DNA of 64,000 nucleotides from Flavobacteriaceae bacterium. GTDB taxonomy: Bacteria > Bacteroidota > Bacteroidia > Flavobacteriales > Flavobacteriaceae. A program made the translations under genes and the position numbers. The notes below the pieces were generated by a model. That model ran no database searches and was not told the origin of the DNA. It was given only the letters and a program-made list of their open reading frames with translations. The stretch's first letter is position 1; the number at the start of each line of letters is the position of its first letter. Location: positions 248,001-312,000 of the forward strand of contig JANQNQ010000004.1 in assembly GCA_028279515.1 (NCBI GenBank), in the 5' to 3' direction. Below are positions 33,560 through 41,680 of the stretch, one piece after another.

Positions 33560-35254
33560 ATGTCTGACGATAAGAAGGTCATTTTCTCCATGTCTGGAGT
33601 TTCTAAGACCTATCAAAGTACCAACAAAACGGTTCTAAAAGATATTTACTTGAGCTTCTTTTACGGCGCTAAGATTGGAATCTTGGGTCTTAACGGTTCA
33701 GGTAAGTCTACTTTGTTAAAGATCATTGCTGGAGTTGAGAAAAACTACCAAGGAAATGTAGTATTCTCTCCAGGATATACTGTTGGATACCTGGAACAGG
33801 AACCACAACTTGATGATGAGAAAACCGTTTTAGAAGTTGTCAAAGAAGGAGTGGCCGAAACAGTCGCTGTCTTGGATGAATACAACAAGATCAACGATAT
33901 GTTCGGTTTGCCAGAAGTTTATGAAGACGCTGATAAGATGCAGAAGCTCATGGACAAGCAAGCCGAATTACAAGATAAGATTGATGCTTCGGGAGCTTGG
34001 GAGTTAGATACCAAGCTAGAAATCGCGATGGACGCCCTTCGTACACCGGATTCAGACAAAAAAATCGGAGTATTGTCTGGAGGAGAGAGACGTCGTGTCG
34101 CACTTTGTCGCTTATTATTGCAACAACCAGATGTTCTACTATTGGATGAGCCAACCAACCACTTGGATGCCGAATCAGTACATTGGTTAGAACATCATTT
34201 GGCACAATACAAGGGAACCGTAATTGCCGTAACACACGACCGCTACTTCTTAGACAACGTTGCTGGTTGGATTCTAGAATTGGATCGAGGTGAAGGAATC
34301 CCATGGAAAGGAAACTACTCTTCATGGCTAGACCAAAAGTCGAAGCGTTTGGCACAAGAGCAAAAGCAAGCTTCAAAAAGACAGAAAACATTAGAACGAG
34401 AGCTCGAATGGGTACGTATGGCTCCTAAAGGAAGGCAAGCCAAGCAAAAGGCTCGTTTGAACAATTACGACAAACTCTTGAACCAAGATCAAAAGCAGAT
34501 GGAAGAAAAGCTCGAGATCTTCATTCCAAACGGTCCGCGTTTGGGAACCAATGTAATTGAAGCTTCTGGAGTTAGTAAAGCGTATGGTGATAAGCTTCTT
34601 TATGAAAACCTAGAGTTTAACTTGCCGCAAGCTGGTATCGTTGGAATCATTGGACCTAATGGTGCTGGTAAGACCACTATCTTTAGAATGATCATGGGTG
34701 AAGAAGCTGCTGATAAAGGAAATTTTGCTGTGGGAGATACTGCCAAGATTGCTTATGTGGACCAGTCGCACTCGAACATTGATCCAGAGAAATCTATTTG
34801 GGAAAACTTTTCTGACGGACAAGAATTGATCATGATGGGAGGGAAGCAAGTAAATTCACGCGCCTACCTAAGTCGTTTTAATTTCTCCGGAAGTGAGCAG
34901 AACAAAAAAGTGTCTACTTTATCTGGTGGTGAGCGTAACCGCTTGCATTTAGCGATGACCTTAAAGGAAGAAGGAAACGTATTGCTGCTTGATGAGCCTA
35001 CGAATGACCTTGATGTAAATACATTAAGAGCTTTAGAGGAAGGATTGGAGAACTTCGCAGGTTGTGCCGTAGTGATTAGTCACGACCGTTGGTTCTTGGA
35101 TCGTATCTGCACGCACATCCTTGCGTTTGAAGGAGACAGCCAGGTATATTTCTTCGAAGGAAGTTTCAGTGATTATGAAGAAAACAAAAAGAAACGTTTG
35201 GGCGGAGATTTGATGCCGAAACGTATCAAATACAAGAAGTTGATCAGAGACTAA
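33560..35254 (+). CDS. ettA: Energy-dependent translational throttle protein EttA (ABC-F ATPase)
   Basis: 564 aa, soluble, two ABC cassettes and no membrane domain. Cassette 1: GLNGSGKST, LSGGERRRVALCRLL, LLLDEPTNHLD. Cassette 2: GPNGAGKTT, LSGGERNRLHLAMTL, LLLDEPTNDLD. The inter-domain linker is rich in K/R/Q (residues about 250-310), as in proteins that reach the ribosomal P-site tRNA. The arm insertion in cassette 1 and the overall length match EttA, which in E. coli gates the first elongation step according to ATP/ADP. Followed by a strong terminator. Confidence 0.95.
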   Translation: MSDDKKVIFSMSGVSKTYQSTNKTVLKDIYLSFFYGAKIGILGLNGSGKSTLLKIIAGVEKNYQGNVVFSPGYTVGYLEQEPQLDDEKTVLEVVKEGVAETVAVLDEYNKINDMFGLPEVYEDADKMQKLMDKQAELQDKIDASGAWELDTKLEIAMDALRTPDSDKKIGVLSGGERRRVALCRLLLQQPDVLLLDEPTNHLDAESVHWLEHHLAQYKGTVIAVTHDRYFLDNVAGWILELDRGEGIPWKGNYSSWLDQKSKRLAQEQKQASKRQKTLERELEWVRMAPKGRQAKQKARLNNYDKLLNQDQKQMEEKLEIFIPNGPRLGTNVIEASGVSKAYGDKLLYENLEFNLPQAGIVGIIGPNGAGKTTIFRMIMGEEAADKGNFAVGDTAKIAYVDQSHSNIDPEKSIWENFSDGQELIMMGGKQVNSRAYLSRFNFSGSEQNKKVSTLSGGERNRLHLAMTLKEEGNVLLLDEPTNDLDVNTLRALEEGLENFAGCAVVISHDRWFLDRICTHILAFEGDSQVYFFEGSFSDYEENKKKRLGGDLMPKRIKYKKLIRD

Positions 35255-35280
35255 TCAACCGCTTTTAAAATAGAAAGAAG

Positions 35281-35306
35281 ACTCCCGCCAATAGCGGGAG
35301 TTTTTT
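35281..35306 (+). terminator. Rho-independent terminator of ettA
   Basis: ACTCCCGC pairs with GCGGGAGT around a CAATA loop and is followed by a T run, 26 nt after the ettA stop codon. Confidence 0.9.
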
Positions 35307-35458
35307 GTTTTGTAACATTTTCAGAAAGTTGGCTACCTATCTTATGTAGAAGCTTCGATAAAGTACGTTTTGCATTTCTTTTTTATAAAAAAAATACCGT
35401 ACTTGAAAACCCTTTTTTAACTAACATTTTATTGTTCAACCAAAAAACACAAACCACT

Positions 35459-36799
35459 ATGTCTGATGATTTTGATTTACTAGAAACTGATGCTGGTTCA
35501 AGTCAAGAGAAAGTAGATGTCAATTGGGGAAAGACCATTGACCAGATGAAATCAAAACTTTCGCAAGAGAATAATCCTGAGGTACGTCAAAAAATATTGA
35601 ATGCAACCTTAGATGATGTCGTAAAAATGGCAGAATCTGACCGAACTTCCTTATTGGATGCCATCAAAGATCTGACGGATTATCAAGACGAAGTAGGAAT
35701 CATTTTCGAGAAATTCTCTACGCTTAATGCCGAAGAGCAAAAGGTGATTGACGATGCCCAACGCAGATTGGACCGTGCGAAGGCTGAACTAGATGCAGCC
35801 CAAGCAGTCAAAGACAACTGGTGGAACAATCTCTGGGGTAGAAAAGGCCGTATCAAGAAAAAACTAGCCGAACACGAAGCTGCTCAGAAGGATCGTAAGT
35901 TTGCCGATTCAAAGGCCAAGCAAATGTTCCAAGAGCGTATCGAAAAGGCAGATATTCAGACCTTGCTTCAAGAGCTATCCTACAAGAGCCAAGCTGCGGT
36001 AACCCGTTTGAAAAACCGTGAGGTTGAGATCAAAGAGGTTGAAGATAAGCTGCAAGTGGCCATTGTTGAAGCCAATAAGAACCACAACAAGGCTTTGGAG
36101 AAGAAGAAAGAAGTCGAAGTAAAACTCGAGGAAAACTACGCGTTGTTGAAACAAGCGCGCCAAGAGTTGGAAGAAGTGGTCGATAAACAATCTACAGCCT
36201 ATTCTGAAGCCATAGCCAAGGTAACAAGCCTTGAGCAAAAGGTAGAAGAACTCGAAGGATTGAAAAACGCCTATATCACCTTAGCGGCTAGTAAAGATAG
36301 CTTTGTACACAAGCACAACTTAACGATCAAAGTATTGACATCGTTGCGTAGCAACTTGCAGACGCATAGAGCCAAGCTAAAGTCTGATACCGAAGAGCGT
36401 ATCAAATATTACGACGGTTATGTAGTGGCCTTAAAGGCGCGTACCGATCAAGAGTTCGCGGCTATCTTAGAACACTTAGGTGTGAAGACCGACGAGCATA
36501 TCGGACAAACCTTAGCAGCTATGCACACAGCTAGTGCTAAAGCGCGTCAAGATATGATGGACAACATTCCGGTGCACGAAAAAGTGATGAAAGGAGTGTA
36601 CAGCAGCTACGCCGAGTCTCTGCAAGAGATTCGTACCAAAGATGCTGAGATCCGCGAAAACTTCGCTAACCGTTACGGAATTGACATGAAAGAGCTATTC
36701 GAAGAGTACTACGCTTCAGACAATGCACCGACTGGTGATGATGAAGGTGGCGAGCCCGAAAAGCCTTCCAACGATAGCGGTGACGACCTATTATCTTAA
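35459..36799 (+). CDS. Cytoplasmic coiled-coil protein, first gene of the AAA+ operon
   Basis: 446 aa from the ATG at 35459 (a TTG at 35432 is less likely). No signal peptide. An acidic N-terminus (DDFDLLETD) and C-terminus (GDDEGGEPEKPSNDSGDD) frame a long coiled coil from about 70 to 260 (heptads such as LEQKVEELEGLKNAY), then a helical domain with DSFVHKHNLTIKVLTSLRSNL and YYDGYVVALKARTDQEF. Parts of the helical region recall TelA-type toxic-anion resistance proteins, but I cannot confirm this. Codon use is strongly biased, so it is probably abundant. It heads the six-gene run ending at 43363 and is separated from gene 2 by a hairpin. Confidence 0.75.
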   Translation: MSDDFDLLETDAGSSQEKVDVNWGKTIDQMKSKLSQENNPEVRQKILNATLDDVVKMAESDRTSLLDAIKDLTDYQDEVGIIFEKFSTLNAEEQKVIDDAQRRLDRAKAELDAAQAVKDNWWNNLWGRKGRIKKKLAEHEAAQKDRKFADSKAKQMFQERIEKADIQTLLQELSYKSQAAVTRLKNREVEIKEVEDKLQVAIVEANKNHNKALEKKKEVEVKLEENYALLKQARQELEEVVDKQSTAYSEAIAKVTSLEQKVEELEGLKNAYITLAASKDSFVHKHNLTIKVLTSLRSNLQTHRAKLKSDTEERIKYYDGYVVALKARTDQEFAAILEHLGVKTDEHIGQTLAAMHTASAKARQDMMDNIPVHEKVMKGVYSSYAESLQEIRTKDAEIRENFANRYGIDMKELFEEYYASDNAPTGDDEGGEPEKPSNDSGDDLLS

Positions 36800-36810
36800 T
36801 ATGATGACCA

Positions 36811-36836
36811 AAGTCTCTCCGTCAAAAGAGAGACTT
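36811..36836 (+). terminator. Hairpin between genes 1 and 2 of the AAA+ operon (possible attenuator)
   Basis: AAGTCTCTC (36811-36819) pairs with GAGAGACTT (36828-36836), a perfect 9-bp stem with only a weak T run behind. A -7-like TACTTTTA overlaps its end at 36837-36844. It could be a partial terminator or an mRNA-processing boundary that keeps the coiled-coil protein in excess. Confidence 0.45.
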
Positions 36837-36853
36837 TACTTTTACATAGCTAC

Positions 36854-37915
36854 ATGCCGATCAATCAAATAGTAACGCCCTTGGATGCAGCGGTGCTGGA
36901 TTCTAAAGAGCAGTATTCCTTCTACTTTAAAATAGTGGATCACGTGCTCAAAGAATTACTAGCTTCGTTACGAAAGCACTATATCTGTACCAATCAAGAA
37001 ACCGTTTTCCTGAAACAGTACTGTGAGCTTTTGATCTACTCGATCGAGGCGATGCGGGTCAAATATATGTATGATGAAGAAGAGAACATGAAGATCGACC
37101 TTACCGAGTCGGGTTTCCCTAATTATCTCGAATTTAGATACCTGTACAATGACCTGTTGCTTCGAAACGAGCATATCGCCAAGCTTCCGCAGGTAAATGA
37201 GTTGAAAACCAAGTTTTTAGATGTGTTGCTAAAGGAAAAACGACATGTGGCTCAAGAAGAATTGCATCAAGCAGCGTCAATTATCTATTACACCTCGGTA
37301 AACCAAGACCAAATTTTCAGGCGATTCATTCAAGGGAAGATCTTAAAGATGGACGATACTACCGATGGTGAATATTTGGTGAGCTGGTGCTTTTATGACT
37401 TGACCTTCAATCGACCCTTTGTGTGTTTCATGTATTTTGATTTCTTCGGAAAGAAATTAGAAGATCATGTAGATGATATCTATGACGCCTTGAGAAATTC
37501 GGGAGATCGTCATATGGATTTAGACGGAATGGCCTTTGCGATCGACAAAAAATTACCAAAGATTGCGCCTAGAAAGATCAGACGAATAGATCTTGGCCCC
37601 GTTCATAATGTATTTGCCAAAGACGAAAACTTGATCACGCATAGCATCTTGGAAGCCATCGGAAAAAAGGACATTGACCTCACTTCCTATGCCGTGTCCT
37701 TTAAAATCGATGAGGTACAGTCCAAAGGAACACTGAAGGACCGAGAGTTTCTTACCAAGGAGTACATGCAAATCTGGGGAATCAAGCGTCCAGAAAATTA
37801 CCTTTTTACAACACATCGTGTGATGCAATTGTTATACACCAAAGTCCCTGAGCTTATGGACAAACTATCAGCATCACCTTTTGAAATGGCCGAAGTGCCA
37901 ACCAATTCAATTTAA
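36854..37915 (+). CDS. Unrecognised protein, second gene of the AAA+ operon
   Basis: 353 aa, soluble, no signal peptide or membrane segment. The N-terminal 160 residues look helical (HVLKELLASLRKHYICTN, FLKQYCELLIYSIEAMRVKY); the middle has a beta-rich segment with ITYYTSVNQDQ-like strands and SWCFYDLTFNRPFVCFMYFDFFG; the C-terminus is again helical (TTHRVMQLLYTKVPELMDKL). No known family recognised. Its stop lies 16 nt before the AAA+ gene start, so it is probably a stable partner of that ATPase. Confidence 0.7.
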   Translation: MPINQIVTPLDAAVLDSKEQYSFYFKIVDHVLKELLASLRKHYICTNQETVFLKQYCELLIYSIEAMRVKYMYDEEENMKIDLTESGFPNYLEFRYLYNDLLLRNEHIAKLPQVNELKTKFLDVLLKEKRHVAQEELHQAASIIYYTSVNQDQIFRRFIQGKILKMDDTTDGEYLVSWCFYDLTFNRPFVCFMYFDFFGKKLEDHVDDIYDALRNSGDRHMDLDGMAFAIDKKLPKIAPRKIRRIDLGPVHNVFAKDENLITHSILEAIGKKDIDLTSYAVSFKIDEVQSKGTLKDREFLTKEYMQIWGIKRPENYLFTTHRVMQLLYTKVPELMDKLSASPFEMAEVPTNSI

Positions 37916-37931
37916 AACTAGTTATAGATCG

Positions 37932-39899
37932 ATGGAACACAATTCGACCTTTCCTATAAAATTATCAGAACTCGCCCTGTTACGCGAAGAAGCTTCTTCA
38001 TACCTAAAAGGAGTACAATGGCAGCAAGGATATCGAGCAAAGAACAAACAAGCCGAAAAGAAGGAAGATAACATCTTGTTATACCTTTCCCGAGCCACTT
38101 CTGGGACTGATACATCAGAGATGGCCTCTGTGTCCAAAACCGTTTTGGCACTTAAGAAGCGATTATTGCCCAATTCGGTAGCCATACCATTTCATCTCAA
38201 CGAAGCACTATTGCAAGTGCAAGAGGGACTCACCATTGGAATTTGGCTTAAAGACAGCTATTATGATGCTTCTGGACTTTCCTCGTTAAACGAGCGAAAA
38301 GGAACATTGGGACAAGACCAACGCCGTGAAATGGAATCCAAGATGCACACCGCCACAGCTTTTATGTTATTTGGTAGTGCGTATTACGTTTTACATAAAC
38401 TAAAGGATCAAGCCTCGGATGACTTGAGCGTTCTTAAAAACAAGTTCGCAGGTATTCCTGAAGTGTCCTTGCAATCGCCTTTAAAAGGAATTTCTTGTGC
38501 GTTGTACTATTTTGAAAAGTACTTGAGTCACCCTGAGATGATTGCCTCCGACAAAGATGTAGTAGATTTCACAGTGGTCTATTTTGAAGCACTCATCGAT
38601 GAGATTCAATTACGCATCAGCTCATTAGACCATACAGAGACCATTACCGATAGAACCTACAAACTCGAAAATTCTGAGTTCGCTGTTTCTGGTTGGGAAA
38701 ATGTGTTTATGGGTGTCGCTAAGAGTGTCGAATTCAATCAGGTGAAATTCACTGACATTGTCGGTAACCGTGATGCAAAGCACTTTGCGCGCCGTTTAAC
38801 AGAGCGTATTCTTAGTTACGACTTTACCGCCAAGAAAAACCCGTTTCAAGAATTGGGAGGTTTTATGCCCGTCTTTATGGGCTACGGAATTCCAGGGACA
38901 GGAAAAAGTATGTTGATTGCGGCAATCGCTACCAAGCTGAAAGAGCATTGTGACAACTTGAACATTCCGTTCCTGTTTCACCCGATGCCCGATACGCTGA
39001 TTTCTACCTTTCAAGGAGGTTCAGCTGAAAAGATGGTGCAATGGATGAAACCATTGCAAGATCCAACTCGAATCATATTTGCGCCAATCGATGATGCAGA
39101 GAATAACCTGCAAGAAAGAACACAACAAGGTGTTTCGGCTGGTGTAAAGGAAGTGATTGGTGTATTCTTACGTTACACCGAAGGGGCTTATGCCGTAAAC
39201 TATGGAAACAGCTCTATCGGGTTGTTCACCAACTTACCAGAGCAATTAGATAAAGCTGTGATATCCCGTATCCAAGGAAGATTTAAAATCGACGGAGCAC
39301 GCACTACGCCTGACTTCTTAGATCAAGACTATCTGTGGTGGCGAAAGCTAGAAAATACCATGCCTGGATTTGTCAATATGGAAGACCCAGCGTACAAATA
39401 CTTGAGCGACCAAGAATTGGCTAAAAACATGGGCGATATCTTGGATAAGGTTGAAAAACCAACCGAAGAACGTGTTTTAGAAATCTATGAACGTGTCGAA
39501 GCAAAGCACAAAGGAGATGAGCATGCCTTCTTTGCCGAGTTATACAAAGGGATACAGGGACAGTTTCCGTTCTTCTCTTCAAGAGATGTCAGAAACATTC
39601 AAAGTGCGATTTCATTGCGTTTGACAGATTTTGACCTTCCTTCGGATTGGTTCGAAAACCCTGAGTTGTATTTCCAAAAAGAATACGATACCAAGTATGC
39701 TATGTTACAAGAGCTTATGAAAGAGAACATGAAAGGCTTAAGCTTTTCTGACGTGCGTCGTCAAGAAGTGGTACGTTATCTCGATAACATGGCAATCATT
39801 GCCGATACCGACTTTAAGCGTAAGGTAGACCAACGTGTTAACCAGATGAACATTCACCTGGAAGCTGAAAAAGAATTTGATAAACAAAACGGAAAGTAA
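37932..39899 (+). CDS. AAA+ ATPase, core of an uncharacterised operon
   Basis: 655 aa from the ATG at 37932; a longer frame from 37881 would overlap the previous gene. About 250 residues of helical N-terminal domain precede an AAA+ module with Walker A GIPGTGKS (about 318-325), a Walker B-like RIIFAPIDDAEN (about 380-391), a sensor/arginine-finger region in LFTNLPEQLDKAVISRIQGRFKIDG, and a helical C-terminal region. In Walker B the usual D-E pair reads D-D, which may slow hydrolysis or shift the catalytic residue. Homology to MoxR, FtsH or ClpX is not evident; it looks like a classical-clade AAA+. Likely the motor of the six-gene system. Confidence 0.85.
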   Translation: MEHNSTFPIKLSELALLREEASSYLKGVQWQQGYRAKNKQAEKKEDNILLYLSRATSGTDTSEMASVSKTVLALKKRLLPNSVAIPFHLNEALLQVQEGLTIGIWLKDSYYDASGLSSLNERKGTLGQDQRREMESKMHTATAFMLFGSAYYVLHKLKDQASDDLSVLKNKFAGIPEVSLQSPLKGISCALYYFEKYLSHPEMIASDKDVVDFTVVYFEALIDEIQLRISSLDHTETITDRTYKLENSEFAVSGWENVFMGVAKSVEFNQVKFTDIVGNRDAKHFARRLTERILSYDFTAKKNPFQELGGFMPVFMGYGIPGTGKSMLIAAIATKLKEHCDNLNIPFLFHPMPDTLISTFQGGSAEKMVQWMKPLQDPTRIIFAPIDDAENNLQERTQQGVSAGVKEVIGVFLRYTEGAYAVNYGNSSIGLFTNLPEQLDKAVISRIQGRFKIDGARTTPDFLDQDYLWWRKLENTMPGFVNMEDPAYKYLSDQELAKNMGDILDKVEKPTEERVLEIYERVEAKHKGDEHAFFAELYKGIQGQFPFFSSRDVRNIQSAISLRLTDFDLPSDWFENPELYFQKEYDTKYAMLQELMKENMKGLSFSDVRRQEVVRYLDNMAIIADTDFKRKVDQRVNQMNIHLEAEKEFDKQNGK

Positions 39900-39908
39900 A
39901 CCCTGTCA

Positions 39909-41132
39909 ATGGATAAACTAAAAGCGGCACAATTATATGGAGGACAATTGATCAGCGTCACCGGAACTCTGGTAGAGCGCTACAATCAATGTTTATCTGC
40001 TTTGGGTTTTAAGCCAACTGAGTTGGCTAGTTTTTCGATTGACGGTATTGGATGGAGTCCAGAGATCGCAGAAGAAAAGGACGATTTATATTATCTCAAT
40101 AACGGAGAGGCAAATCCGCATGCGATCATCCTTTCACCAAAACAACAAGGAGTACCCGTCTACATGCCGTTTCATAGCTTTGATCGAGAAGTGATGGCCT
40201 TGGTATATGACACTTTTAAGAATACGATTAACGATATTACCAAAGACTCTGCAATCTGTGTCGATCTAGACCAGTTCATCGATGCATTCTATGAGCCTAT
40301 GGACTTGCTTAAATACAATAAGATTTCAGTTGGGTTTAAGCTGTTGAACGACCTAGACGAAGTACAAATACAACAGGCCCAACTTATTGAAACATATCGC
40401 CAAGGAAATAACTTCATTGACGAAAACCTGCACATCCAATTGTTAGGCTTGGCACGAAAATACGGAGACCTTCGCAACAGAAAACTGACGATGGAACCCT
40501 TAGAATTCACCACTGAATCCTTTTATACGAAAGCATTCGGAGGTGTCTTTGTTTTGCGAGATTTTATAAAACCGATTCTGGTGTTCGAATCCGAGGAGTG
40601 GTATAAAAAGACCAAGAAGCAAGATACGGGCGATGTGCTGATACATCATATCGTTGATAAGTCAGTAGTCAAACAGTTGATAGATCATATTATCATCACC
40701 TATGATTTAAAAGACGTGGTGAAGACGAAACGCTACGAACGTATCAAGAAGTTTATTTTCATGGAAAAACTTCAGGAGACGGAGCATCCTATACAGAACA
40801 TTTTGGACGACCAGATCCTATACAAGAGTTATTTGAACAAGTTAGCGACCGAAGATCGAGATGCTGTATTGAGTGTTGAACGGTATAACGAACAAAAGGC
40901 TTTGGGCAAATCATCCTTGATTGACGATATGTTCTTAAAAGCATTATATGAACCGCACTCATCACTCGATGACAAACAACAAGAGTTGATTTGGAAACTG
41001 CTTGTAAAGATGTCTGCAAAAGATCCTTTGTATCTTTATTGGTACGATAAAGAGTCTTTTTACAAGGCCTATCAATCGTGGGACGAATCCTTTAAAGATT
41101 GGGTCATTGAATACATAACAAAACACAACTAA
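39909..41132 (+). CDS. Unrecognised protein, fourth gene of the AAA+ operon
   Basis: 407 aa, soluble, acidic, no signal peptide. It begins MDKLKAAQLYGGQLISVTG and contains a strand-rich middle (HAIILSPKQQGVPVYMPFHSFDREVM) and a mostly helical second half. I recognise no family or catalytic motif. It starts 10 nt after the AAA+ gene and ends 12 nt before the first membrane protein gene, so it is tightly embedded in the operon. Confidence 0.7.
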   Translation: MDKLKAAQLYGGQLISVTGTLVERYNQCLSALGFKPTELASFSIDGIGWSPEIAEEKDDLYYLNNGEANPHAIILSPKQQGVPVYMPFHSFDREVMALVYDTFKNTINDITKDSAICVDLDQFIDAFYEPMDLLKYNKISVGFKLLNDLDEVQIQQAQLIETYRQGNNFIDENLHIQLLGLARKYGDLRNRKLTMEPLEFTTESFYTKAFGGVFVLRDFIKPILVFESEEWYKKTKKQDTGDVLIHHIVDKSVVKQLIDHIIITYDLKDVVKTKRYERIKKFIFMEKLQETEHPIQNILDDQILYKSYLNKLATEDRDAVLSVERYNEQKALGKSSLIDDMFLKALYEPHSSLDDKQQELIWKLLVKMSAKDPLYLYWYDKESFYKAYQSWDESFKDWVIEYITKHN

Positions 41133-41143
41133 AAGTAAACGAT

Positions 41144-41662
41144 ATGACAGTAGAGATCATAATTTTTGTAGCCGCCGTTCTCTTCGGAATATTGCTCTAT
41201 TGGAGAGAATCAAAAAGCAACGGACTGTACCGATTCTTCAATAAACTCACACACACGAAACGCCTGCAAATGAAGGCTGAAGACCGAAAGGGGTTTTTAT
41301 ATCAGCGTCCATTCTTGATTAGATTGGTACATGTCTTTGTATTGTTCTTGCTGGCATTTGTGTTGTTGAAATACGTAATTCCGTTCGAAGGCGTATTTGG
41401 CTTTCAAATGTTTATTGCTTCAGCTGTTGGCACGTTAGTTGGAACCTATGTGGCTTCGGCTGTGATATTGGCCAATAAGAAAGTAGGAGAGAACGATACG
41501 ATTGTTGAAGATGCTATCGAAAAAGGCAAAGAACTCATCGAGAATCTTGGGGTAGAGAAAAAAGTAGAAGTTGAAGAAACGAAGCCAGAACCTGAAGCCC
41601 TTCCGAAGGAAGAAAAAAAGAGCGCCCGTGAACGCTTAAAGGACAAAGGCTATTTAAAGTAA
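41144..41662 (+). CDS. Membrane protein with a charged cytoplasmic tail, fifth gene of the AAA+ operon
   Basis: 172 aa. Hydrophobic segments at about 2-18, 62-80 and 87-108, then a strongly charged tail (EVEETKPEPEALPKEEKKSARERLKDKGYLK). The glycine-rich third segment (SAVGTLVGTYVASAVILANKKVGE) may be amphipathic. No known family recognised. Such a tail often docks soluble partners, here plausibly the coiled-coil or AAA+ protein. Confidence 0.7.
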   Translation: MTVEIIIFVAAVLFGILLYWRESKSNGLYRFFNKLTHTKRLQMKAEDRKGFLYQRPFLIRLVHVFVLFLLAFVLLKYVIPFEGVFGFQMFIASAVGTLVGTYVASAVILANKKVGENDTIVEDAIEKGKELIENLGVEKKVEVEETKPEPEALPKEEKKSARERLKDKGYLK

Positions 41663-41680
41663 CATCAAAACAAGATAAAC

